The translations under genes were made by a program, and so were the position numbers. From contig OW388300.1 in the NCBI GenBank assembly GCA_936450465.1, forward strand, positions 49,961,378 to 50,025,377: 64,000 nt of DNA, given 5' to 3'. Source of the DNA: Gibbula magus (lineage: Eukaryota; Mollusca; Gastropoda; Trochida; Trochidae). The notes beneath the pieces are model-generated. The model made no database searches and was not told where the DNA came from. It saw only the letters and a list, made by a program, of their open reading frames with translations. This document shows, in pieces, positions 11,725-23,266 of this stretch. Numbering within the stretch: the first letter of the stretch is position 1; the number at the start of each line of letters is the position of its first letter.

Positions 11725-12248
11725 ATCTGCAGCACCAGAAGAAGAAATTTGCAGAATGTCTAACCTGGCGACAAACTTGGCAAATTAGGTCACGACGGCC
11801 ATTTTGTTCTTCTTGCATGTTGCAGTCGGACGGAACATGTCCAGGGAGTGACACTTCAATCATTACCACTGGTCTTGAGACTGTTGGGAACGTTGTTTGT
11901 GGGTAGTCTTCTTTCGGCAGGTTCTTCGAGGGTTGGAGCTATTCATGTGTAAGTTTCTCACCGCTTCATTCAATGACTTAACCTGTTCTTTGAGTTCGTT
12001 TAACACACTGTCCTCAGCTTTAACTGCACAAATACTTGGTGATACAAAGTCAGTGTTGAACCTGCATCCGTACACCTGCCTGTCATTTTGGCGGTGGTGA
12101 GTACAATTTCATTAGTATCAGGGCGCGGTGCCCTCACATAGAAAGTCAGTTTGGCTGATGACCTTCGATAACCTTCACTATCATATCCGCTTTGGTCTTT
12201 CGTAACCTCCTGCCTTTTTTCCCACAATATTCCCATGGAACACCTCAA
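11725..12248 (-). pseudogene. Ty3/Gypsy remnant: Gag C-terminus with CCHC zinc knuckles
   Basis: Reading the minus strand, GHVPSDC is followed about 20 residues later by CQVCRQVRHSANF, the spacing of two CCHC nucleic-acid-binding knuckles (the last Cys of the second is lost or shifted). Upstream, a frame with ELKEQVKSLNEAVRNLHMN gives a short coiled coil and then basic residues. Together they look like a Gag tail. Stops and frame changes show decay. No LTR boundaries could be fixed for this element; its visible extent is about 8.98-12.25 kb. Confidence 0.55.
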
Positions 12249-12499
12249 TTGGCTGCCCCTCCTGGATACAAACTCAGATGGTTGTTCTGTTTCAGCTACA
12301 ATATTGGGGTAATGCTGTGGGTCGTAGCAAATATTGTTTATTGAAATGGCCCTTGCCCTTGTTCCAATTATGTATGTAGCGTACAGGCAGATTACGTTAC
12401 CACGTCGCAGCGGGCCCTCCTAACTAGAGACTCAATGTGGCGACTTTCCTATGTTTATTTGCGGGACCATTTAGCTGCTTTAGAGTACTAAACGCTTCA

Positions 12500-12795
12500 G
12501 AATCCGATAGGAAAAGTCCATAAAATGTTCTGAAGCTATATTGAGCCATATTAGAGAAATGTGACACAAATGGGTAATTAAACTGTCCGGGAAATCACGC
12601 GTTGCATAGAAGTTAAAAACATTGTTTCGAAATGCAAAGCTTATATCCTCACTGTATTTGTCCATAAAGCTTTCAGAAACTGTATTTCATATTTTGGAAA
12701 CATGTCCACGACTGACACAAAGGGGTAATAACCTGTCCGGGAAACCAGGTGTTTCATAAAAGTTCGTTTCGATTCGAAATTCGAATGCAAAGCGT
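12500..12795. repeat. Degenerate two-unit tandem repeat, about 182 bp
   Basis: Two blocks share TGACACAAANGGGTAAT, CTGTCCGGGAAA and CATANAAGTT in the same order at an offset of about 180 bp. Divergence is high, so this is old. A related motif appears in the first 60 bases of the window. Confidence 0.55.
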
Positions 12796-14580
12796 ACCCG
12801 GATTCTCCATAATGTAGTAGAAGTGCGTTAACACGCCCTCACATCTAGACGGCACGGTGTAGCGTACCAGGGATCTAATAAATGCAGTATTTGCTGACTT
12901 TTCTTCAAATATAAATAATTCAGACATCATGATCAAGCCTCCTTTTATATTATTTTCGTTAGTCATTTTTTACACCCCACCACCTGTGACGTCATCAAAT
13001 TTAGTGTACAAAACAAATATGGAATACAACTTATTAATGCCTCGATTCTAATACATTGCATGCAGTTGTCTCTCGACACAAAATAGTATCTATTATAGTC
13101 TTATACAATCCAATGATTGTTCACGTTAATCAAAATATTATCAATAAATGTTGCAGGGAACAAAATAGATTACCAAATCATTTTTAAACAAATTATTCTG
13201 TGACACTGTACAAAGTGAGACCGTTACTTACAGAGATGTCGAACGAAAGTTTTCTGCTAGTGAAAGACTTTTACAGCAATCAAAATGGATGATATTTAGC
13301 AACTGGTGTTTATTAATGCTTTTCAAAGGTGCAGTATTGGCATAATAATGTTTGATCGTTATCATCACTTACATAACTAAGCTAGATTCGATGTGTTCAT
13401 GTGTAAAGACGGTATTACCTCCACCCGAAGGAGAGCGGAAACAGAGCTGACACTGCTGTTTCTTTAAGTTGCTTCGAGTCAGTGACCCATGGCATGCGGT
13501 ACAGATGCGGGTTTATTCGCAGCTTATTCAGGTTTGTTGTACCTTTACCCATAAGAACACGCTTGAAAGCATCTATTAACAGAAAATTCATGATGTATTT
13601 AAAGCAAACTAGGTTGACTTTTGAAGATCGGTGTGAGTTTGTCATCTCAAATGGTTGATAGCAGAAAGGTAAGAAACTATCATATGTCTCAATGGCAATC
13701 GTAGACATGAGCTATACAAATTAAGGTCATGTCATTCTTCAACTGTTCAACTAGTATTGTGCTTTATTTTGAATGTCTTATCTGAAATGTAATGTATAGT
13801 ATATACACTTCCTGTTAGAATGTAGTTTTATTCAGATCTTCGTTTTAATTATTTAGATTCTCAAACGTTCGGTTTTAATAATATACTTAATAATCTATTT
13901 TCTATACTGTACTTGATGTTGCAAAATTAAGTTTTAAAAACAACCGAAAGAAGTATTTTTAAGATGTCAGTCTGTTACTTTATTTATTAATTTATCATTA
14001 TACAGTTAAACCTTATATTGCTTTAACCTTCTACTTCTTACCGTTACTTATCACTTTATATGTTATGTATATATGTGATACGTTTTTAACATTGTCTCCT
14101 AAGCCAAAGAAAGGTTAGTTGTTAAACACGTATTAGTTCTTTTATGCCGCATTTTAAATCGTGTATACATCTATGTTTAACTTGTAACACTTTGATAAAC
14201 TGATTATCTCATACAAACTGAAAAGATGTAAGTAATGTCACTACCGGTAAATTCAACAACATAACAGTATGGTAACTATTTGGCGTCAATCATCAATCAT
14301 TTGCCCGAAAATGTGCATTTCTAAAGATCGGGGGTACCCCACTGTGCCCCCTGGCTATCAGTTGTGACAAGGGATTAAGTGGGGGTATGTGATGACAAGG
14401 GATTAAGTGTGGGGGCATGTTATGACAAGGGCTTAACTGACTCTGGTTCAGTGAAAGTGAGCTGCCGCTCAAGATGCTAAATGTGAACTGTGTTCAATTT
14501 ACATTTGAGTAAGATAATATCATGTAAGTAAATTAAATGATTGAAACTCATACTTAGAGTCTGATCAAGCCAGTAAGGCA
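12796..14580. other. Spacer upstream of LINE 1
   Basis: No supported gene. A 97-codon minus frame (13415-13708) has no recognisable domain. Three short imperfect direct repeats of about 30 bp (ATGACAAGGGATTAAGTG-type) at 14365-14440 may belong to the 5' region of the LINE that follows. Confidence 0.5.
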
Positions 14581-15587
14581 TTGTTTGCTCTTAATAAGAG
14601 CTCAACTTCGAACATGCATTATACAGGCGCAGTTGTACGTGAGTCTCTTGACGCTGTTTACTCCCCGTCCCCTAATATGCAACCCTACGGTTTCACCATA
14701 CCAAATGGACATTATACAGTACCGTATTACCCCTGCAATCCTTCCCCAATCAGTGGTAGCAGCAACTCACATCATCAAGATCAGTTAAATAGAATTGAAC
14801 AAAAACTCGCAAAGTTAGACTTGATAGAAACTCATATGAATGAAATTAAATCAAGAGTTGCAGGTTTGGAATTGAAAGTTCAAAGTTTTGAACCGCTCAG
14901 ACAACAAGTTGGATAGCTTGAAAAGGCTACAGTATTTCTTGGTGAAAGTTTTGAAGAATTTAAAAAGTCAAAAGCTGAGATGGAAATAGACATGCAGATA
15001 CTAATGGAACGGGGACAACGTATGGGAGAAATTACAAGGGATCATCTGCAGTTGAAAGAAAATTTTATTGATTTGAGATGTAGAACAATGAGAGATAATC
15101 TTATTTTCACTGGGATCCCAGAGGCTCAAGAGGGGGGTGACGGTAATGCTGGGAAAAGCTTCTGAAGCAGTTAATTAAGGATGAGCTAAACATAGAGAGT
15201 GAGGATCTTCACCTGAAAAGGGCACACAGAATTGGACGGAAACGCTCACCAAGATACGCCGCGGATGTCGTGAAACCACGTCCAATAGTTGCAAAATTCC
15301 TCTACACAAAAGAACGCGATGCTGTAAAGAGGGGTAGCCGGGAGCTAAAAGGCAAAGCCTATGGAATCAGTGAACAATTCCCAGAGGAAGTCAGCGATTA
15401 CAGACGTGATGTACTCTTCCCTGAGATGAGGAAAGCGCGCAGTGAAGGTAAACGTGCCAACGTAGTTGTTGACAAACTCTATGTTGACAATGTGCTTCAG
15501 GATGTAGAGCCTCCCCCACCCTATCGAGAGCCTCACTCAGTCAACACCAGGTCGAGGCGGAGGGGCATGAGCCGTGTGTACACGTGA
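14581..15587 (+). pseudogene. LINE 1 ORF1: L1/Tx1-type RNA-binding protein, broken
   Basis: The first part (14611-14916) runs from HYTGAVV through a Pro/Tyr-rich stretch to a coiled coil (DQLNRIEQKLAKLDLIETHM), then a stop. It continues in register with LEKATVFLGESFEEFKKSKA and LQLKENFIDLRCRTMRDNLI, then FTGIPEAQEG, the start of an L1-ORF1-like RRM. After a frameshift near 15165 the C-terminal domain appears: LKRAHRIGRK, RPIVAKFLYTKERDAV, and ARSEGKRANVVVDKLYVDN. This order (coiled coil, RRM, CTD) defines L1-type ORF1p, which coats element RNA as a trimer. One stop and one frameshift disable it. Confidence 0.8.
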
Positions 15588-16430
15588 GACAGGGGATGTG
15601 TTTCCCGCTCGACTGGGGCCAATGGAGTGAGTAACACTGCTTCGGGTAATAGTGATAACTCCATTATGCCTATTCATAACATCGATGAAGTGAGTTTTGA
15701 CTGTTTTTCTGAGTCGCGAGACAAATCCGTATCATGTGAAAATCTTGTCTTGTGAGGTGCCGTGTGCACAAGTGGGAGACACTGATACTCGAATCGAACA
15801 CGAGGTATAGTGATAAACAACATTCTAACACACCTCATTCACTCGAGAGTGTAGTGGACTCTAATCATTCCATTATACCAAACTCTGTAAGTATTGCACA
15901 ACATTCTGTGTTTTGTAATTCTTATTTGGAAGGTAATGATGAGTAAATAAGTCTTTCATCACCAAACACTGTAGTTGAGAAGAATTCTTACCATTTTACT
16001 CGGACGTACATTGTCCACTGTCGTTTTCCATAATAGCTTCAGAATTTATTGATGCTGCGCAGCCTGTTCCTAGTAACACTGACGGCATACCCACACAGGC
16101 AAATAAACCGAAACGCTTTGATCATAAACTGGCGCCACAATTTCGTGACAATATTGATGTATATAAGCTTGACACTTTACTTGATACAATTGAGAACCAG
16201 TCAGGTGATCTCGTGGACCAACGATTTGTATGTAATATCGCTGATGAAATCTCAAATGTGCTTCTTGATGCAGCTCGCTCTACCTTTGGTGTTAAACGCA
16301 GCAGCGTTGCTGATACAGGTAAAAGAAACCGTAATAAGAAACAAAAACCATGGTTTAACAGGGAGTGTAAAAACAGGGAGTGTAAAACTATGCGAAATCG
16401 TTTTTATAAGTCAAAACGTGACTATAACAA
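15588..16430 (+). pseudogene. LINE 1 ORF2, N-terminal remnant with most of the endonuclease missing
   Basis: Between the end of ORF1 and the RT only about 0.8 kb remains, and an apurinic-type endonuclease is not recognisable. The last part (16213-16430) reads as the usual post-endonuclease linker: an acidic helix, then KNRNKKQKPWFNRECKN-like residues (PWFNREC is characteristic) and RNRFYKSKRDYNK. Reading continues across the inserted element into 17207. The deletion of the endonuclease means the element was dead apart from the later insertion. Confidence 0.65.
16424..16430 (+). repeat. 7-bp target-site duplication, left (ATAACAA)
   Basis: ATAACAA here and at 17191-17197 exactly bracket the element that splits LINE 1 ORF2. 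Confidence 0.7.
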
Positions 16431-17190
16431 GTAGTTGTCACTAAGGTGACATGATCCCCCGCCGAAAATTAATACTTCAAAATTTAAAAATAATGTCAAG
16501 ATCAGCAAAATCGACTGTTAAACATGTCGAAAAAGTCAAAGCTCCACTGTGACCTTGACAAAAATGTCAAGGTCATCAAATCTAATCAGCCCTTTGTCTT
16601 TCCTAGGAGGTGCATTATGTAAGATATGATGAAATTCCGGTGAGATATTCTGCTGACAACCTTTACATGTACATTAACATGTAGAAAAATTCAAAGTTCC
16701 ACTGTGACCTTGAAAATAATGTCAAGGTCACCAAAATCTAATCAGCCCGTCGTCTTCCCTAGAAGGTGCTTTGTGTAAGAAATGATGGAATTCCGGTGAA
16801 TGGTTCTTGAGATATCCCGCTGACAAGCTTTACATGTACATTAACATGTCGAAAAATTCAAAGTTCAGCTGTGACCTTGAAAATAATGTCAAGGTCACCA
16901 AAATCTAATCAGCCCGTCGTCCTTCCTTGGAGAAGCTATGTGTAAAATATGAAGAGAATCCAGAGAATGGTTAATGAGATATCCCGCTGACAAGGGTAAA
17001 ATAACAAAGTCTCGTTGTGACCTTGAAATGAAGGTCACAAACCTATGTAAGAACATTACTCTTCCCATGATGAACCCATATGCAAAATATGAAAAGAATC
17101 CAGTGAATAGTATTTGAGTTATTCCATTTCGTACGGACGGACGCAGCCGAATACTATACCCCCCGCTTCGCGCTAAACGCGCGGCGGGGG
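16431..17190 (+). mobile_element. Hairpin-ended element rich in AGGTCA half-sites (family T), inside LINE 1
   Basis: The left end has a small palindrome (GTCACTAAGGTGAC) followed by ATCCCCCGCCG; the right end has CGCGGCGGGGGAT after a GTACGGACGGACGC stretch, so the ends form an inverted pair. The core has about three units of 155-166 bp, each with CTGTGACCTTGA and TGTCAAGGTCACC, that is, an inverted pair of nuclear-receptor-type half-sites. It is flanked by ATAACAA duplications and splits the ORF2 reading of LINE 1. A diverged relative starts near 26997. No protein coding. Confidence 0.8.
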
Positions 17191-17197
17191 ATAACAA
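17191..17197 (+). repeat. 7-bp target-site duplication, right (ATAACAA)
   Basis: Matches 16424-16430. Confidence 0.7.
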
Positions 17198-17206
17198 AAT
17201 AGGTCA

Positions 17207-18866
17207 TTGACAAAGAAAGCAATATATAAAAGTGCATCCAAGTCATATAAAAGGTGCCTAGATAAGCACATCAAAGAATACAAATCAAGAGCAAGGACTA
17301 TGCTACGCCAAAATAAAACTTATTCCCCAAAAGAATATTGGAATGTTGTAAAAAATAAGAATGTTGAACAAGCTAAACAACCCATTTTGGAAACTTTTTT
17401 TGAATTCTTTAAAGAATTGAATATACAAAATGAGGAAAATTCACTTCCACAGTCTGATTACCCAAAAGAAGTTCAGTCCGATATTCTTAATTCAGATATC
17501 ACTCACGATGAAATACTGTCAGCAGTTAAACGGCTGAAAAACAATAAAGCACCCGGAATTGATCTTATAGCAAATAAGTTTTTCAAACATGCTCCACCGG
17601 TATTATTTACAATACTTGCAAAATTCTTTAACTTAATTTTGTCATCGGGGCGTATACCAAAAGATTGGCTAATAGGAATGATTAAACCTCTATATAAGAA
17701 AAAAGGGGATAACTTAGACCCTAACTCATACCGCCCCATTACTCTCCTTAGTTGTTTCGGAAAGTTGTTCACAAGTATTTTAAATGACAGGTTAACGAAA
17801 TTTGTGGAGGCAGAAAATATCATCACACCAGCTCAAGCCGGTTTCCGAAAGGGATTTTCAACAACGGACACTATTTTTGTGTTGTCATTAATCATAAATA
17901 TACTCAAAATAGCAAAACAAAAACTGTATTGTGTGTTCATTGATTTTACTAAGGCCGTTGGAGAGCTGGCTTATGGCACAAAATGCTCAATAATGGTGTT
18001 TCGGGCAGGTTTTTCACGCTTATTAAAAATATGTACAAGGATATCAAGTCTACTATACTGCTAGATAACAAGATCTCGTCTTTCTTCCCATGTCAGTCTG
18101 GAGTGAGGCAAGGTGAGAATCTATCCCCTCTGTTGTTTGCATTTTTCATAAATGACCTTGTAGTGGTTGTCAGGGTATAAAATTACAGTATTATTCAGAT
18201 TCAGATATAACACTTTGGCTGCAACTAATAATACTATTGTATGCTGATGACACAACTCTATTTAGTGATGATTTAAATTATCTTCAACAATCCCTCGATG
18301 CATTCTATAATTACTGCAACGATTGGAGGCTAACTGTAAACTTATCCAAAACTAAAATTGTTGTTTTTGGTAGCGGCCCCGCTAAGTCATCAAAAGTGAA
18401 TCTTTACTTCGGTGAAAATCTCCTTGAGGTAATAGATTCATACTGTTGTCTCGGTATCAATTTTCATCGTAACAGACGATTTAATTACGCCATAAAAGAA
18501 CTTGTAAATGCGGGCACAAAGGCAATGTTTTCACCTTTGAAGAAATCACGCAACATTGACTTGCCAATTGACTGTATTTTATCAGCTTTTGATGTAATGA
18601 TAGAACCAATTTTACTTTATGGTTGTGAAGTTTGGGGGTATGAAAACATTAACCAAATCGAAAGACTGCATATAAAATTTATGAAATTTGTTGCAGGTCT
18701 CCGAAACTCAACCCCGGATTATATGCTATATGGAGAATGTGGACGGTATCCTATTCATATTAGATTATGCAAACGGGTCATAACTTTTTGGAATAATATA
18801 TATGATGACAAATACCCACCAAACTCAACTATCATTTGCAATCTACTTGATCATGCTTCAAATTAG
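17207..18866 (+). pseudogene. LINE 1 ORF2: reverse transcriptase, frameshifted
   Basis: The RT domains appear in order: NNKAPGIDLIANKFFKHAPP (finger), SYRPITLLSCFGKLFTSILN, AQAGFRKGFSTTD, FIDFTKA (first catalytic Asp), then after a frameshift near 17955 LNNGVSGRFF and QSGVRQGENLSPLLFAFFIN, and after a stop and frame change near 18180 the catalytic box LYADDTTLF followed by LTVNLSKTKIVVFG. All three catalytic aspartates are still readable. Frame changes near 17955 and 18180 make it inactive. The series fits the L1/Tx1 side of LINEs given the ORF1 upstream. The reading frame continues into 18802-19425. Confidence 0.9.
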
Positions 18867-19525
18867 CGGAGAAAACCATACATCGCCGTGGATTAAATTT
18901 GTAAAAAATATTCTAAATGATTGCGGATTATCTGAAATATTTCATAACCCATTTCTCTGTTCAACTAAGTTTCTCTCCCTTAAGATAGAACAGATTCTCA
19001 AAGACCAATTTCTACAAAAATGGAATTCTTCTCTCCTGCAAAGCCCCAAAGTATCATTTAACAGGAGCATAAAAAACAATTTGGAATTTGAGAAGTTTCT
19101 TTTTTTACCGAAACGTATTTATATCCCTATTCTAAGATTCAGGACCAGTAATCACCATTTACCTGTCGAGATTGGTCGTTGGGCAAATATTCCCAGAGAA
19201 AACCGTGTCTGTAAGTTATGTAACTCCTCTGTCGTTGGAGATGAACTCCACTACTTGTTTAAATGTGAAGCTTTATTACACTATAGAAAATCATTGTTAC
19301 CTTCTTATACGAATTCGGTGAACATATGTAAAGTAAAAACACTCTTCACAGCAACCCAAACCTGTAACTTGATAAATCTTGCTAATTATATCAATGTTAT
19401 ATTTCAGTTAACAAAGATGCACTAATTGATGTGAATATAGCCCTCTTGATATGAATATTTATATGTATATATTATCTGTATTCTCATGTACCCCCGTTGG
19501 TGGTTTTAAGAGAAATAAATTGAAT
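18802..19525 (+). pseudogene. LINE 1 ORF2 C-terminus and 3' end
   Basis: After one more frame change, the C-terminal region reads through RFRTSNHHLPVEIGRW and CKLCNSSVVGDELHYLFKC (CxxC ... HxxxxC zinc-binding motif) to a stop at 19425. The 3' untranslated end finishes at about 19525 with AATAAATTGAATTGAAT. The tail is a short TTGAA repeat rather than poly(A). Confidence 0.85.
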
Positions 19526-19539
19526 TGAATAATAATATA

Positions 19540-19887
19540 AAGTGTTGTACTTTTAATGCTGAAACAATATTGTCTCTGTTTGATTGCTATATTGGCAGTA
19601 TCCTTTCTTATGGAGCTGAAATATGGGGTAATAATAAGGGTGTTAATTTTGAACGGGTACATTTAGATTCTTGTAAACGGTTATTAGGAGTTAAATAATG
19701 TACAAATAATGCAATGATTTATTCTGAATTAGGCCGTTATCCATTAAGTTGTAAAAGACAATTTGGTATTGTTAAATTACTTAAGACAGAAAATTGTATT
19801 TTGCGTGGTTGTTATGATTATTTATTTGATGAAGCTGAAAACCGGAATGTACATAATTGGGCTTATAATGTTAAACATATACTTTTT
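19540..19887 (+). pseudogene. LINE 2 ORF2, pre-C-terminal part
   Basis: The reading AETILSLFDCYIGSILSYGA and RVHLDSCKRLLGVK, a stop, then AMIYSELGRYPLSCKRQFGI corresponds to the region between the RT thumb and the terminal zinc motif (compare LINE 1 DVMIEPILLYGCEVWGYEN and YGECGRYPIHIRLCKR). It is cut by a hairpin-ended element at 19888 and resumes at about 20717. A second, distinct copy of the same LINE superfamily directly behind LINE 1. Confidence 0.75.
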
Positions 19888-20716
19888 ATCCCCCGCCACG
19901 AAGTGGAAGGGGGATATAGGTTTGGGCTCCGTCCGTCCGTCCGCTATAAAGGGGACAGCTTTTCTCAGAAACTATTTAAGATAGGACAACCAAATTTGGT
20001 GTGTGGCTTGTGGACATAAATACCTCGACGGAGTTCGAAAATAAGAACGGTGTGATTATTTTTTCCGGAGTTATTGCCCTTGTTCCATATTTTTGGACTC
20101 GGTTCATGGTATCTCCAAAGGGGTAGCTTTTCTCAGAAACTGTTTAAGATAGGGTTTCCAAATTTGTTGTGTGGCTTTTGAACATAAATACCTTGATGGA
20201 GTTTTTCCGGAGTTATTGCCCTTGTTCCGTAATTTGGACTCTGTTCATGGTATCTCTAGAGGGGACAGCTTTTCTCAGAGACTTTTCAAGATAGGATTAC
20301 CCAATTTGGTGTGTGGCTTGAGGGCTTAAGTACCTTGATTGAGTTCGAAAATGAGAAGCACACAATTAATCTTTGCGGTGTTATTGCCCTTGTTACGTAT
20401 ATTTGGACTCTGTTCAAGGTATCACCAAAGGGGACAGCTTTTCTCAGAAACTATTTAAGATAGGATAACCAAATTTGATGTGTGGTTTAAGGCCATCAAT
20501 ACTCTGATGGAGTTCGAAAAAAAGAAGCATGTGATTATTTTTTCCGGAGTTATTCCCGTTGTTCCGCTTTTACGCTTTTTGTGTGGCTTGAGGATATCGA
20601 TACCTTAATGGAACGAAAATGAGAAGCGCACCATTATTTCTTCTTGAATTATTGCCCTTGTACTAATTTCTTGTGTCTGGCGGGGGATGTTGATGACTAT
20701 GTCTTCTTGTTTCTTT
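19888..20716 (+). mobile_element. Hairpin-ended element with GTCCGTCCG block (family Q), inside LINE 2
   Basis: It begins ATCCCCCGCCACGAAGTGG and ends GGCGGGGGATGTTGATGACT, then ATGTCTTCTTG; ATCCCCCGCC/GGCGGGGGAT is the inverted end pair. A hairpin (CCACGAAGTGG) and GTCCGTCCGTCCG lie near the left end. The core has about four diverged units with GGGACAGCTTTTCTCAGAAAC and CTTGATGGAGTTCGAAAAT. It splits LINE 2 between NVKHI and GFNDIWYKQELPSHFLP. A second copy at 33419-35925 is itself interrupted. The exact right boundary is uncertain by some ten bases. Confidence 0.75.
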
Positions 20717-21185
20717 AGGTTTTAATGACATTTGGTATAAACAGGAGTTACCATCCCATTTCTTGCCTGTTATTAAACAAAGACTTATAGATGTGCTCTC
20801 ATTCGTTGTCAATTGAAACGGGTAGATATCAAAATGTTAATGCATATGATAGGAAATGTGTTTTATGTAAAAGTGAAATTGAAGATGAATTTCATTTTAT
20901 TTTGAAATGTCCAATGTATACTGATCTTCGGGGAAATATTATAAAGCCATATTATTGTAATAACCCATCTGTTTTTAAACTTGTCAAGTTATTAAGTATT
21001 AATAATGTAAAACAGTTATGTAATCTTGGGAAATATCTTTACAAAGCATGTACATTAAGAAATCAGTTGCTAATCAATTGTAAGTGAGTATGTTTTCTGA
21101 AAATGTTCACCTGCATCAACTCATAATGTATCTTTGTAACCGCCGATTAGCTGTAATGCTAAAGGTAAATAAAGAATTGAATTGA
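20717..21185 (+). pseudogene. LINE 2 ORF2 C-terminus and 3' end
   Basis: The reading resumes with GFNDIWYKQELPSHFLPVIK and after a frame change ETGRYQNVNAYDRKCVLCKS ... FHFILKCPMYTDLRG, the CxxC-HxxxxC terminal motif seen in LINE 1. It ends at 21085, and the 3' tail is AATAAAGAATTGAATTGAAT. The tail sequence type is the same as that of LINE 1. Confidence 0.8.
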
Positions 21186-21186
21186 A

Positions 21187-21440
21187 TTGAGTGATATATG
21201 CCATCTGGATTCTTATAAATGGCAACCCTTGTCATTCAATGGCATAGCACCATGCCCAGCTACCATCAACACATGTAACAACCTTGTTACCACCTATCGT
21301 AATATCCATAACCATCCAGCTGATGACGATGACATCAAGAGACAAGAATTTCTGTCTGGACTGAAGGACATGGCGAAGACAGATTCCAAACCTGCCCCGT
21401 CTTTGTATAGAAGACGTTGAATGAGCAGACATGTACCAAT
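21187..21440 (+). pseudogene. FLYWCH-type zinc-finger fragment
   Basis: The frame reads YKWQPLSFNGIAPCPATINT, then YRNIHNHPADDDDIKRQEFL and LKDMAKTDSKPAPSLYRRR. The C-P-A ... HNHPAD ... spacing is that of a FLYWCH zinc finger, a DNA-binding fold often carried by Mutator-like transposases, and the helix after it fits. Only this domain is seen; a stop follows at 21418, and nothing downstream to 22.36 kb is recognisable. It may be a transposon fragment or a host exon. Confidence 0.45.
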
Positions 21441-22361
21441 TCGATTGCATAATTCCGGAAAATCCAAGAAACTTTACAAGCAAATGTTATTTGTGCGACC
21501 GCAAACATCTACCAATCGATAACATTGGCGGTCAATCAACACGCCAACCTTCCACACAATTATCAAATGTTGCAATGCCAATACGACTTGTATACTTTAA
21601 CTCAATGTACTGATAATGTAGTCACGACAGTGAAGCATGTACATCACGTCACTTTTAAAAATATATTGGATAGAACCATGTCCAAAATGAAGGCACCAAG
21701 TTTTGGGATACCAGGTCATTATTCATGAACTAAAAATAGATCCATATGCCTTCCTCCCACAGAAAAATAGAAATATGCTTCATAATCAATCGAATTGTTT
21801 TAACAAATTGTTAGCTGCTTTTTTCAGGGAAAATAGGCCTAAATATTCTTATTGCTTGAATCAAGCAATGACAAAACTCGCAACAACGTTTTGAATAAAT
21901 TCATAATATAGGCCTACTTTAAAATATATGTTAAAGTATTTTTTTTTCAAATGATAGATATAATAGAATATATAATAGAATTTTATTTATGAATAAATAA
22001 TATATGTAAATTGTTAACACGGTATATAGACCACACAACTTAAGATTGAACATTTAATTTTTTGATTAGTAAGCAATGCTTTTATCCCCATAATGGCAAT
22101 TGCACAATGCAATTTTAATTTTGCTATATGTACATATGACATACACATCCTTTTTATACTATTTTCTAGCAATATGCCTCCAACCATGCATTTGTAAAGG
22201 TTTTTCTTGTTAGCATAAATTATATCTCTTTAATTATATCTCTGTATAAAGATAGACCCCCTGTATGTGTCGGGCGAGTATCAAGGCTGGCTAGCAGTTC
22301 AGCAATTTTATAACAAATATTAAGTGTGTCTCGTGACTGATGCATGTCTCTTCGTTTATTA
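21441..22361. other. Spacer, nothing identified
   Basis: Short frames at 21431-21894 have no recognisable domain (one contains a single CYLC pair). The rest is AT-rich. Confidence 0.5.
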
Positions 22362-23165
22362 TGTCCCCCGAAATTTTTTTCGGGAGACATAATGTTTTCG
22401 CCTCCATCCGTTATTCCGTCATTCCGAAATGCTTTCTTTTCAGGGTCATATCTCAAAAACCGTTCACTATTTGTTCACGAAACTTGGTATGTGGTAAGAC
22501 CTAGTTGTGGAGTGGTGCCTTTTGCTATTTTGGTTATTCTGAATTTTTTTATTTTGTTCTAGTTTCCATGGAAACAATTTGAACTTAGTGCATATTGGTG
22601 GTAGGGACCTTGCCGGCCTCTATTTCCAAAACCGTTCAATATTTTTTCACAAAACTTGGTATTTTCTTAGACCTATTGATAGAGTGGTGCCTTATGCTAC
22701 TTTGGCTATTCTGATTGTTTTGATTGTTTCTGTTTTCATGGAAACAATTTGAACTTAGTGCATATTGGGGGTAGGGACCTTTTCCGGTCTCTATTTCAAA
22801 ATCTATCAAGTAATTTTTACGAAACTTGGTATGTGGTTACAACTGATGGTGGAGTGGTGCCTTTTGCTATTTTAGTTATTCTGAATTTTTTATTTTTTCT
22901 GGTTTCCATGGAAACAATTTGAACTTAGTGCATATTGGGGGTAGGGACCTTTTCCGGCCTCTATCTCCAAAACCGTTCAATATTTTGTCACCAAACTTTG
23001 TATTTGCTTAGACCTAGTGATAGAGTGGTGCCTTTTGTTACTTTGGCTATTCTGAATGTTTTATTTCTCGTTATTAATGCAGTATTGAACTTAGTGCTTA
23101 GCATAAGTGAACAATAAGGGTAATATGACTAGGTTGGATTGAAAGTTGGAGCGGGGGACATCACA
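22362..23165 (+). mobile_element. Hairpin-ended element with 170-bp tandem repeats (family R)
   Basis: The left terminus is a hairpin (ATGTCCCCCGAAA, then TTTCGGGAGACAT) and the right terminus is GCGGGGGACAT, giving an inverted pair. The core repeats GAAACAATTTGAACTTAGTG at 22571, 22741 and 22911, a 170-bp period, with a GGTTTCCATGGAAAC palindrome in each unit. Non-coding. The last 16 bases of the window look like the left hairpin of another copy. The unit length and GTTTCNATGGAAAC core resemble the element at 1.9-2.6 kb. Confidence 0.8.
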
Positions 23166-23266
23166 TGCATATATTTCTAGTTATAAATATGTTTCTACTA
23201 TGTCTCTATTATATTACTTTATTGTTACATGTATGCTTTTATAACTCTATAATTTTTTTAATACTC

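Noticed and set aside
13415..13708. 97-codon minus frame
   Set aside because: No domain, splice signal or supporting context.
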